Below are positions 15,961-23,298 of a stretch of 52,939 nt of DNA, in pieces (position 1 is the stretch's first letter; each line of letters opens with the position of its first letter). The DNA comes from DSAR01 sp034437315 (lineage in GTDB: Bacteria > Chloroflexota > Anaerolineae > B4-G1): positions 1 through 52,939 of the forward strand of contig DAOTUC010000155.1 of assembly GCA_034437315.1 (NCBI GenBank), read 5' to 3'. The notes beneath the pieces were generated by a model, which saw only the letters and a program-made list of their open reading frames with translations, had not been told where the DNA came from and made no database searches. Position numbers and translations under genes: made by a program.

Positions 15961-16956
15961 TCACTGATAAGACGTGCTCAAAGCCTTGAGAATGGCGGCG
16001 TGCACGACGCCATTGCTGACGACGACGCCCTGGTTGTGTTCCATCCGACGACCGGCGGTCCAATGCAGGGATTTCCCGTACATATCGGTCACGCGCCCGC
16101 CCGCTTCCTCCACGATCAAGGCCCCGGCGGCGTGATCCCATATCTTCTCCCGGTAATCGGGCGTTTGGGGTGAGGGCAGGCGCAGGTACAGGGCCGCGTC
16201 GCCCCGCGCCACAGCGCCGTACTTGGCCTGACTATCCAGTTTGAGCGGAGGGCGGGTGAAACCCACTGCCTGGGCGACGGCTTCTTGCAGAGCGTGGTCG
16301 CCGTGGGACGCTTCGACGCTCTCTACGAATCGCCAGTGGGCTTGAGCATGCTGACCGGCCCGCGCGGCGACGTGAATGGCTTCAAAAGCGTCGTTCCCCA
16401 GCGGCGCCGTCGCCGCGCCCGCCCCTCGGACCGCGGCGAATAACACGCCGCACGGGCCATCTTTCTCATCCAATCGCAACGGGAGCGCCGGGCATCCCAA
16501 CACAGCCACTTTCGTATCCCCTCGTTCGATGAGGGCCAGCGCGATGGCGTACTGGTCGTTGCGTAAAAAGCCCTTGGTGCCGTCGATGGGATCCAGGGTC
16601 CAGAATCGTTCCGCCACAGCGTCGTTCCCGGCGGAGATCCAGCGACAGACCGCCTCTGGCGTGGCGTCGGGGTGAAAGCGCCGGACGTATCCGGCGACCT
16701 GCTGCAACATCGCCGCGTTTTCCGGTTCTCGTAATGCCTGGGCGTCCTCCTCTCCCACGATGGGGTCACGGGGGAAGGCGTCCTTGAGCGCGCGGCAGAT
16801 CAACGCTTGCGCGCCGAAGTCGGCGATGGTGACCGGGCTGCGGTCCCCCTTCTCCAGCGAATCAACTTTGGTCATTTCCGCTTGAACGGCTTGACATAGG
16901 GCTGCTGCTTTGCTCACAGCTTGTATGGCGATCTCTTTTTCACATTGGTAATCCAT
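15961..16956 (-). CDS. 3'(2'),5'-bisphosphate nucleotidase (CysQ/HAL2 type)
   Basis: 331 aa, with the lithium-sensitive inositol-phosphatase fold. Metal ligands are seen in GEED (68-71), DPIDGTKGF (122-130) and WDHAAG (273-278). The TKGF variant of the second motif and the overall length match eukaryote-like HAL2 enzymes, which convert PAP to AMP. Its partner is the sulfotransferase directly downstream, whose by-product PAP inhibits sulfotransferases, so the pair makes biochemical sense. An inositol monophosphatase activity cannot be excluded from sequence alone. Confidence 0.9.
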   Translation of the reverse strand: MDYQCEKEIAIQAVSKAAALCQAVQAEMTKVDSLEKGDRSPVTIADFGAQALICRALKDAFPRDPIVGEEDAQALREPENAAMLQQVAGYVRRFHPDATPEAVCRWISAGNDAVAERFWTLDPIDGTKGFLRNDQYAIALALIERGDTKVAVLGCPALPLRLDEKDGPCGVLFAAVRGAGAATAPLGNDAFEAIHVAARAGQHAQAHWRFVESVEASHGDHALQEAVAQAVGFTRPPLKLDSQAKYGAVARGDAALYLRLPSPQTPDYREKIWDHAAGALIVEEAGGRVTDMYGKSLHWTAGRRMEHNQGVVVSNGVVHAAILKALSTSYQ

Positions 16957-16969
16957 TTGACATGTCCCC

Positions 16970-17869
16970 CTATGCTGTTAAAATTTCTGCACCACCATTA
17001 TCATCATCGGAGACGCTGTCCGTGACGCGCACGGTATGTTCCCATTGGGCCGAGAGACTGCCATCGACAGTGACGACGGTCCAATTGTCATCCAATACGC
17101 GCACATGTTGCCCACCGGCGTTGATCATCGGCTCAATGGTAAACACCATGTTGGGCATGAGCGTCAACCCGGTGTGAGGTTCTCCAAAATGGCGCACGTC
17201 GGGAGGCTCGTGAAATTGCAGGCCGACGCCGTGCCCGATGTACTCTCGCACGACTGAGTAACCGTGGCCTTCGGCGTGCCGTTGAATCACGTGCCCGATG
17301 TCGCCCAGGGTGTTGCCCGGCTTGACCTGTGCAATCGCCAGGTGTAGACATTCTTGGGTGACCTGGACCAGCTGGCGGGCCTGTTCGGAGATTTCGCCGA
17401 TCATAAACATGCGGCTGGCGTCTCCGTAATATCCATCTAGAATAGACGTGACGTCGACGTTGAGAATGTCGCCCTCGCGCAACACGGTATCATCGGGTAT
17501 GCCGTGACACACGACATGGTTGATGGAGGTGCAGACGCTTTTAGGGAACCCACGGTAATTCAACGGGGCGGGGATGGCGCCGCGAGCGACGGTGTACTCA
17601 TGCACGCAGTGGTTGATGTCGTCGGTCGTGACGCCGGGCTCAATGCGCGCTTCCAGCATATCCAGGATGTCCTTCGTCAACTGCCCGCTCCGCCGGATCC
17701 CGGCAATCTGTTCTTCCGTTTTGATGATGACGCGGGAGGGGCGCCGCGTCTTGCCAATAATCGCTCGGTTGCTGCGGCCGGTTGCTCTATCTTGCTTCCG
17801 GTGGCAGTTTTTATATTTCTTACCACTGCCGCACCAGCAAGGGTCATTTCGTGATAGTTTGTGCATCAT
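16970..17869 (-). CDS. map: Type I methionine aminopeptidase with N-terminal SEC-C zinc motif
   Basis: 299 aa. It removes the initiator methionine from new proteins. An SEC-C metal-binding motif (C11, C13, C22, H23 in NDPCWCGSGKKYKNCH) precedes a linker and a complete pita-bread peptidase with metal ligands D139, D150, H213, E246, E277 and substrate histidine H122. SEC-C-fused MetAPs are a known variant in several phyla, and the motif is thought to help ribosome association. The start is MMHKL with AAAGG just ahead. It is first in a minus-strand run with the nucleotidase (13-nt gap) and the sulfotransferase. Dispersed hairpin copy B lies 19 nt upstream of the start. Confidence 0.96.
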   Translation of the reverse strand: MMHKLSRNDPCWCGSGKKYKNCHRKQDRATGRSNRAIIGKTRRPSRVIIKTEEQIAGIRRSGQLTKDILDMLEARIEPGVTTDDINHCVHEYTVARGAIPAPLNYRGFPKSVCTSINHVVCHGIPDDTVLREGDILNVDVTSILDGYYGDASRMFMIGEISEQARQLVQVTQECLHLAIAQVKPGNTLGDIGHVIQRHAEGHGYSVVREYIGHGVGLQFHEPPDVRHFGEPHTGLTLMPNMVFTIEPMINAGGQHVRVLDDNWTVVTVDGSLSAQWEHTVRVTDSVSDDDNGGAEILTA

Positions 17870-17888
17870 ATACCTTTCGGTTTTATGT

Positions 17889-17978
17889 AGAGCGTCTTAA
17901 ATAATTGCTCTAGCCACCGTCACGCGGGCGCTAATCGGCCCGAGGACGGGTCTCTGAGCGAATTTTTTAATAGTCTCT
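17889..17978 (-). repeat. Dispersed hairpin element, copy B (between map and the oxoamine synthase)
   Basis: 90 bp, with terminal arms AGAGCGTCTTAAATAATTG and AATTTTTTAATAGTCTCT forming an imperfect inverted repeat and a central stem CCGTC/GACGG. On the minus strand it lies 19 nt before the map start codon, the same orientation and position as copy A relative to its gene. Confidence 0.85.
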
Positions 17979-18060
17979 GTACCTGGTTTGATGAGGATGC
18001 CAAGCCATATTATACCACTATTCACGAGGGAAGTTAAAACAATCAATGGAGGATTTTTAA

Positions 18061-19242
18061 ATGGGTTTATTCGACAAATGCAGGCAGTATACAACGGCCA
18101 AGGATTTGCAATCGTCCGGCCTATACCCCTACTTCATCCCTCTCACCCACAGCGAGGGGACCGAGGTCACGGTTGACGAGCATCAGCTAATCATGATTGG
18201 TTCCAACAATTACCTGGGATTGACGACCCATCCGAAGGTGCGTGAAGCCGCCATCGAAGCGACGCGCCTATATGGAACGAGTTGCACCGGTTCTCGCTTC
18301 CTCAATGGCACGTTGGCTTTGCACCTGGAACTGGAGCGCCGGTTGGCCGACTTTATAGCAACCGAGGCGGCGCTGGTGTTTTCTACCGGTTACCAGACGA
18401 ACCTCGGTACGATCTCGGCCCTGATCGGGCGGCGGGACGTCGTCGTGACCGACAAAGACGATCACGCCAGCATCGTCGATGGGTGCCGCCTGGCGCTGGG
18501 TAAGACCCGGCGCTTCCGCCACAACGATATGGAACACCTGGCGCGCGTTTTGTCTGGCCTTCCCGAGGGAGCCGGCAAGCTGGTCATCGTGGATGGCGTC
18601 TTCAGCATGGGGGGCGACATCGCGCCGCTGCCGGAAATCGTCTCGCTTTGCCGGGCGCATGACGCCTGTTTGATGGTGGACGACGCCCATTCGGTGGGGG
18701 TGCTGGGCGGCGGTCGAGGCACGGCGGCCCATTTTGGGCTGACCGATCAGGTCGATTTGACGATGGGCACGTTTAGCAAATCCTTCGCCAGCTTGGGCGG
18801 TTTCATCGCCGGAGAGGCGGACGTGATCCATTACATCCAGCACAACGCCCGTTCGCTGATTTTCAGCGCCAGTATGCCGCCGGCGAATGTAGCGACCGTT
18901 CTGGCGGCGCTCGAGGTGATACAGGCCGAGCCGGAGCGCATCGAGCGGGTGAAGCAGATCGGCGACTATATGCGGGCTGAATTTCGCCGCCTCGGTTTCA
19001 ACGTGGGAGACAGCCAGACCCCCATCATCCCCATCATCATCGGCGACGATACGCGCACTTTCCAGGCCTGGAAGGCGCTTTACGAGGCCGGCGTCTACAC
19101 GAATCCGGTCATCTCGCCGGCCGTGCCGCCGGAATTATCCCTCCTGCGCACAAGCTATATGGCCACTCACACCGACGAGCAACTCCAACGGGTGTTAGAG
19201 GCCTTCGCCCAGGTGGGGCGGGCGTTGAACTTGATCGCCTAG
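18061..19242 (+). CDS. Alpha-oxoamine synthase, most like bacterial serine palmitoyltransferase
   Basis: 393 aa PLP enzyme of the BioF/KBL/HemA/SPT family, which condenses an amino acid with an acyl-CoA. PLP residues: H135 stacks on the ring, D207 and H210 lie in MVDDAHSVG, and K240 in TFSKSF is the Schiff-base lysine. The N-terminal stretch (LYPYFIPL, GTEV, NNYLGLTTHPKV, GTSCTGSRFLNG) is much closer to my memory of Bacteroides-type serine palmitoyltransferases than to BioF or KBL. The first step of sphingolipid synthesis is therefore my preferred role. 2-amino-3-ketobutyrate ligase is the main alternative. GGAGG precedes the ATG by 9 nt. Confidence 0.85.
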   Translation: MGLFDKCRQYTTAKDLQSSGLYPYFIPLTHSEGTEVTVDEHQLIMIGSNNYLGLTTHPKVREAAIEATRLYGTSCTGSRFLNGTLALHLELERRLADFIATEAALVFSTGYQTNLGTISALIGRRDVVVTDKDDHASIVDGCRLALGKTRRFRHNDMEHLARVLSGLPEGAGKLVIVDGVFSMGGDIAPLPEIVSLCRAHDACLMVDDAHSVGVLGGGRGTAAHFGLTDQVDLTMGTFSKSFASLGGFIAGEADVIHYIQHNARSLIFSASMPPANVATVLAALEVIQAEPERIERVKQIGDYMRAEFRRLGFNVGDSQTPIIPIIIGDDTRTFQAWKALYEAGVYTNPVISPAVPPELSLLRTSYMATHTDEQLQRVLEAFAQVGRALNLIA

Positions 19243-19425
19243 CAATTTTTAGAACGAGATGCAAAAGACTGCGGCAAATATCTTTGTAAAAAGCTGCGTG
19301 GTACACCCGCGCCTATCGAGCACTACGGAGGTTGACAAAGCGTGTCCGAATTCTTAAATGGAAAACTCCAGGTGAGAATGCGCTTGTTATCGTCCTATGC
19401 GAGATGATTATAACAGAAGACATCC

Positions 19426-19454
19426 TTGACAAAAATTTCAACCTATATGATAAT
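19426..19454 (+). promoter_or_regulatory. Promoter of the thioredoxin gene
   Basis: TTGACA (19426-19431), 17-bp spacer, GATAAT (19449-19454), giving a leader of about 20 nt with AAAGGAGG. Confidence 0.8.
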
Positions 19455-19479
19455 CCTGCCATATTCAAAGGAGGCTCAC

Positions 19480-19806
19480 ATGACAAAACCAATCGAGGTC
19501 ACTGACGAGACATTTGAGAGCGACGTGTTACATGCCGCCAAACCGATCCTGGTGGATTTTTGGGCCGAGTGGTGCGGGCCTTGCAAGATGATCGCGCCCA
19601 TCGTCGAAGAAATCGCCGAGGAGTACAAGGATAATCTGCACGTGGCCAAGTTGGATGTGGACAGCAACCGGAGCATCCCTCAAAAATACGGCATTCAGGG
19701 TATTCCCACGCTGATCCTGTTCCATAACGGTGATGAGAAGACGCGGGTCGTTGGCTTTCGCACTAAACAAGCCCTGGCGGAAGAATTATTGCCTTATATC
19801 GAATAA
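19480..19806 (+). CDS. trxA: Thioredoxin
   Basis: 108 aa, the classic length. It is a cytoplasmic dithiol reductant with the active site WCGPC (C32, C35), the buried acid of VDFWAEWC and the cis-proline in GIPTLILF. The start is set by AAAGGAGG 6 nt upstream. The gene is monocistronic, with its own consensus-like promoter. A GC-rich palindrome (ACCGCCCC/GGGGCGGT, 19831-19846) 25 nt after the stop may help end transcription. Confidence 0.96.
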   Translation: MTKPIEVTDETFESDVLHAAKPILVDFWAEWCGPCKMIAPIVEEIAEEYKDNLHVAKLDVDSNRSIPQKYGIQGIPTLILFHNGDEKTRVVGFRTKQALAEELLPYIE

Positions 19807-19982
19807 GCGCCTATCCGAAAATCGTTCAAAACCGCCCCGGGGCGGTGCGTGGGGCGAGTTTTAGGGTCTAACGGATTAGTATGCACGTTTCGATGTCTCT
19901 TTTGGTTTCTGGCTCGTCCCCGTCTGGATAAGGTGGATAAGGTCAGGATCGATTCTAGTAGTGAGCGCTTGTGTCCGCCAGC

Positions 19983-20010
19983 TTGACGCAACGTTTTTTT
20001 GTGATATACT
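19983..20010 (+). promoter_or_regulatory. Promoter of the T-box-controlled ATPase-trpB2 operon
   Basis: TTGACG (19983-19988), 16-bp spacer, TATACT (20005-20010). Transcription should begin near 20017, at the head of the T-box leader. Confidence 0.8.
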
Positions 20011-20016
20011 CGCACG

Positions 20017-20426
20017 ATAGGACAAGTACAGATAGAAAAACTGTGATTGGGAGAAGTAAGCGCCGAAGCGGGGTCCAGAGAGTCGGGTGAACGGCTGAGA
20101 GCTCGATACCAGCGCCGGTGTTGAATGGCCCCAGGAGTTGCTCGCCGAAACGAATGAGCGCCGTTTTAGACAGGCTCATCATGCGGAGTAGTCCGAGCCG
20201 GAGACGCCACCGTTATCATGGCCGAGGATGTCGCTTGAGAGAGACAAATTTGTCCTCTCTCTAAAGCCGCATCTGCCTAACGAGTGAGGCTGGCTTTTAT
20301 CCCACGACGCGCCAACACGGCGCGTTTTTTGTTTGTATGGCGAGGGATACGGGCCGCCTAACCGGGGTGGTACCGCGAGTGCTGTCTAACACACCCGTCC
20401 CTGGATTGGGATGGGTGTTTTTTATT
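20017..20426 (+). ncRNA. T-box leader (tRNA-sensing riboswitch), probably tRNA-Trp
   Basis: The T-box core GGGGTGGTACCGCG (20364-20377) is followed by a terminator, ACACCC-G-TCCC paired with GGGATGGGTGT (20391-20418) plus a T-run. Stem I shows the loop-E pair AGTA on the 5' side and GAA at 20123-20125, then the apical AGAGAG...GGTG...GCTGAGAG region. UGG (20126-20128) directly follows GAA in the specifier loop and TrpB2 is encoded downstream, so tryptophan is the likeliest specificity. The UGGU of the T-box pairs with an A73 discriminator, which is unusual for bacterial tRNA-Trp. Reading one base later gives GGC (Gly). An extra terminator-like hairpin (ACGCGCC/GGCGCGT plus T6, 20307-20330) lies before the core. 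Confidence 0.85.
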
Positions 20427-20441
20427 TTCAGAGGAGAGTTA

Positions 20442-21167
20442 ATGATGTATCTGGAACGTGTTCAATTGAGAAGCGAGGATTATCCCACTGACTGTTACTA
20501 TCCGTTCAACGTGCCCATCCTGAGACACCCGGCGGAATTGGCGTTCAAGAGCCGGATCGTCTTCTTCGTTGGCGAGAACGGTTCCGGTAAATCGACGTTG
20601 TTGGAGGCCATCACCCGGAAGTGCGGCATCCACACCTGGGATAAGCCCAAGCGTCATCTGGCCCATCACAATCCTTACGAGACGAAGTTGTCGAAGTACA
20701 TCACGGTGACCTGGGTCAATGGGCGTGTCGCTGGATCGCTCTTCCGGGCCGAGACCTTCCGCGATCTGGCCGATTTCCTGGATGACGTGGCGCTCTGCGA
20801 TCCGGGGCGGCTGAAGTACCACGGCGGTCGCATCCTTAACACGCTGTCGCACGGCGAGGGCATCCTGAGTTACCTCAGCAATCGTTACAAAATCAAGGGC
20901 TTGTACATCCTAGACGAACCGGAGGCCGCCCTTTCGCCAGCGAGCCAGGTGAAATTCCTGGAATTGCTCCGCCGCCTGGACGACGCCGGTCACGCGCAGC
21001 TCATCATCGCCACTCACTCGCCGATCCTGCTATCCTATCCCGGCGGGCAGATTTTTAGTTTCGATCGATCCCGCATCCGGGAGGTTGATTACGAGGAGAC
21101 GGCGCATTATAAGGTTTACAAGCAGTTTTTTGCGAATAGGGATTACGGAGTAGGGAGTAAGGATTAG
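20442..21167 (+). CDS. Predicted AAA/ABC-type ATPase (COG3910-like)
   Basis: 241 aa soluble ATPase. Walker A is GENGSGKS (44-51), the signature-like LSHGEG is at 135-140, Walker B is LYILDEPE (154-161) and the switch histidine is H192 in ATHSP. It resembles small stand-alone ATPases (COG3910) of unknown function related to RecF/SMC heads and toxin-type OLD ATPases. No nuclease domain is attached. The start is the first of two ATGs behind GAGGAGAG. A longer upstream frame runs through the T-box and is not real. It is the first gene of the T-box operon, ahead of trpB2. Its last codons (DYGVGSKD) are made by a repeat. Confidence 0.8.
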   Translation: MMYLERVQLRSEDYPTDCYYPFNVPILRHPAELAFKSRIVFFVGENGSGKSTLLEAITRKCGIHTWDKPKRHLAHHNPYETKLSKYITVTWVNGRVAGSLFRAETFRDLADFLDDVALCDPGRLKYHGGRILNTLSHGEGILSYLSNRYKIKGLYILDEPEAALSPASQVKFLELLRRLDDAGHAQLIIATHSPILLSYPGGQIFSFDRSRIREVDYEETAHYKVYKQFFANRDYGVGSKD

Positions 21168-21219
21168 GGATTGAGGAGTAACTCCCCATACTTCTTACTC
21201 CCTACTTCCTACTCCTGCC
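21140..21219. repeat. Imperfect inverted repeat between the ATPase and trpB2 genes
   Basis: GGAGTAGGGAGTAAGG (21147-21162) is mirrored by CTTACTCCCTACTTCCTACTCC (to 21218), with more GGAGTA/TACTCC units between. It supplies the ATPase stop codon and may act as a weak terminator or RNA-stability hairpin inside the operon. Confidence 0.7.
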
Positions 21220-21296
21220 AGAAAGGAGCGATATTATCGAGAAATCATTGCGTTTCATACTGTTCATCATTACCCATAACACAAGGAGAAGAAAAA

Positions 21297-22661
21297 ATGA
21301 CTCAATACAAGTATTTACTAGATGAAAACAATATGCCGACCCATTGGTACAACATCGTGGCGGATATGGAGACCCCGCCGCCGCCCTACCGGCATCCGGC
21401 GACGTTGGATCTCCTGGGGCCTGACGACCTGGCGCCGGTTTTTCCCCGGGCCCTGATCGAGCAGGAAGTCAGCGCTGAGCGTTGGATTGAGATTCCTGAA
21501 GAGGTGCAAGATGTGCTCAAGATGTGGCGGCCCGCCCCGCTTTATCGCGCCCATCGCTGGGAGAAGCAACTGGATACTCCGGCCCGGATTTACTACAAGT
21601 GGGAAGGGGTCAGTCCGCCCGGCAGCCACAAGCCGAACACCGCCATCGCCCAATGTTACTACGCCAAGCAAGAAGGGCTGGAGGGCTTGGCGACTGAGAC
21701 CGGGGCCGGGCAGTGGGGCAGCGCGCTCAGTTTCGCCACCCAATTCTTCGGCCTGCAATGCCAGGTGTTCATGGTGACCATCAGTTATCACCAGAAGCCT
21801 TACCGGCGCGTGATGATGGAGACCTGGGGCGGTCGTGTGATCCCCAGCCCCAGCAGCGAGACGAACGCCGGCCGGGCGATCCTGGCGAAAGATCCGGAGA
21901 CGACGGGCAGCCTGGGCATCGCCATCAGCGAGGCGATCGAATACGCCGTCACCCACGACGGTTGGAAATACTCGTTGGGCAGCGTGGTCAACTTCGTCCT
22001 GCTCCACCAGACGGTCATCGGGCTGGAGGCCAAGAAGCAGATGGAGATGGCGGGCGATTATCCCGACATCCTCATCGGATGCGCGGGCGGGGGCAGCAAC
22101 GCCGCCGGATTGATCTACCCCTTTATGCAGGATAAGCTGACTGGGGCCAAGCCTGACCTGCGGGCCATATTCGTCGAATCGACCGCCTGCCCCAGTATGA
22201 CGCGCGGCCAATACGCCTACGACTGGGGCGACACGGCCAAAACCGGCCCGGTGACCAAGATGCACACCGTGGGCCATGGCTTCATCCCCGCGCCGGTCCA
22301 CGCCGGCGGCTTGCGTTATCACGGCATGGCGCCCACCATTTGCCACCTTTTGAGCAATGACCAAGCCGAAGCCCGCGCCTATCACCAGATCGAAATCTTC
22401 GACGCGGCCCACAGCTTCGCCCGGGCCGAGGGCTTCATCGTCGCCCCAGAGACGGCCCACGCCATCAAGGCGGTCTACGACGAGGCGATGGTCTGCAAAG
22501 AAGCGGGCGAGGACAAGGTCATCCTGTTCAACGCCAGCGGTCACGGACATTTCGATCTCTCGGCCTACGACGCCTATCACGGACGGGACCTGCTCGATTA
22601 TGAGCTGGAGGAGGATCGGCTGGCGCGGGCGTTAGACGATTTGCCGGAGATTGCGGAGTGA
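21297..22661 (+). CDS. TrpB2-type tryptophan synthase beta subunit
   Basis: 454 aa PLP enzyme that makes tryptophan from indole and serine. Its length, the N-terminal extension (PPPPYRHPATLDLLGPDDL) and the motif SPPGSHKPNTA with PLP lysine K112 mark the TrpB2 class, which usually lacks tight coupling to TrpA. A phosphate-binding GCAGGGSNAAG motif and ETGAGQWG are present. No trpA is nearby, as is common for TrpB2, which is proposed to salvage free indole. The start is fixed by AAGGAGAAG 7 nt upstream. Regulation by the upstream T-box would raise expression when charged tRNA is scarce. Confidence 0.93.
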   Translation: MTQYKYLLDENNMPTHWYNIVADMETPPPPYRHPATLDLLGPDDLAPVFPRALIEQEVSAERWIEIPEEVQDVLKMWRPAPLYRAHRWEKQLDTPARIYYKWEGVSPPGSHKPNTAIAQCYYAKQEGLEGLATETGAGQWGSALSFATQFFGLQCQVFMVTISYHQKPYRRVMMETWGGRVIPSPSSETNAGRAILAKDPETTGSLGIAISEAIEYAVTHDGWKYSLGSVVNFVLLHQTVIGLEAKKQMEMAGDYPDILIGCAGGGSNAAGLIYPFMQDKLTGAKPDLRAIFVESTACPSMTRGQYAYDWGDTAKTGPVTKMHTVGHGFIPAPVHAGGLRYHGMAPTICHLLSNDQAEARAYHQIEIFDAAHSFARAEGFIVAPETAHAIKAVYDEAMVCKEAGEDKVILFNASGHGHFDLSAYDAYHGRDLLDYELEEDRLARALDDLPEIAE

Positions 22662-22814
22662 GGGTTGCAGGTTTGATGTTTAAGGTTTAAGGCCGAACTG
22701 AGTGGAGAGCAGGTAGATTGGGGATAGGGATGTACACCAGTCTGCCTGCTTTTTTGTCGGCTACCTACTTGTCTCCTTCTCGGTTCCATGTAGAATGGAG
22801 CATCGTAGGTGTTG

Positions 22815-23003
22815 ATGAAAATCACGTATCGCGACCAGGAATGGGAATTGCAAGGACAACGACGGGTGCGGGAGGTTATCGAAGAAGTCGGCCTCATCCC
22901 CGAAACCGTGCTCGCCGTGCGGGATGGCAAGTTGATCACCAAGGACACCATCTTGAGCGAGGGTGACGCGATCAAACTGGTCGCCGTCATATCGGGTGGG
23001 TAG
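22815..23003 (+). CDS. ttuB: TtuB-like ubiquitin-fold sulfur carrier
   Basis: 62 aa from the ATG at 22815; a GTG 6 nt earlier is an alternative. The beta-grasp sulfur carrier ends in the required Gly-Gly (VISGG), which would be adenylated and turned into a thiocarboxylate. The segment VREVIEEVGLIPETVLAVRDG is closer to Thermus TtuB than to MoaD or ThiS as I remember them. TtuB gives sulfur to TtuA for 2-thiouridine in tRNA. The next gene is the beginning of a TtuA homologue, which settles the pathway. No E1-like activating gene is in the window. Confidence 0.88.
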   Translation: MKITYRDQEWELQGQRRVREVIEEVGLIPETVLAVRDGKLITKDTILSEGDAIKLVAVISGG

Positions 23004-23022
23004 GGCCTGTCGAGGATCGACG

Positions 23023-23298
23023 ATGAAATGTCTCAAGTGTGGCCGGCCGGCTGTGTTCCACATGCGCCACCATAAGCTGGCGCTGTGCGAGATTCACTAT
23101 CCGGAATGGTTCGTCAAACAGACGGAGCGAGCGATCCGGAAGTACCGCCTGTTCGATTCCGTGGCGCGCGTGCTGATCTCAGCGCGCCGGGTTAGAAAGG
23201 ATGAGGAGAAATGGATATCTCGCAAATCACATCAATCTATGGAAAAACGTTCGATTGCGCGTGCGGCAAAACACATCACATTGATCCCCAGGGCGTGA
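23023..23298 (+). pseudogene. ttuA: N-terminal fragment of a TtuA-type tRNA 2-thiolation enzyme
   Basis: The first 50 residues are the zinc-finger start of TtuA/Ncs6 (MKCLKCGRPAVFHMRHHKL, then CEIHYPEWFVKQTERAIRKYRLF). The sequence breaks off at ARVLI, exactly where the PP-loop ATP-binding motif SGGKDS should begin. The remaining frame reads through the ribosome-binding site and start of the next gene. In another frame a SAPG-stop precedes that ribosome-binding site, which would suit the original C-terminus. About 250 codons, including the ATP, iron-sulfur and catalytic cysteine sites, are absent, so the product is inactive. It sits 19 nt after ttuB. Confidence 0.8.

Noticed and set aside
19243..19425. 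Gap between the oxoamine synthase and thioredoxin genes
   Set aside because: No gene, clear terminator or repeat could be supported.
19831..19846. GC palindrome after thioredoxin considered as an intrinsic terminator
   Set aside because: No T-run follows, so only a weak role is possible; it is mentioned in the trxA entry but not listed.
20337..20441. Upstream extension of the ATPase reading frame
   Set aside because: It reads through the T-box core and terminator; the ATG at 20442 has a good ribosome-binding site.
21318..22580. 420-codon antisense frame opposite trpB2
   Set aside because: Shadow frame of an obvious enzyme gene.
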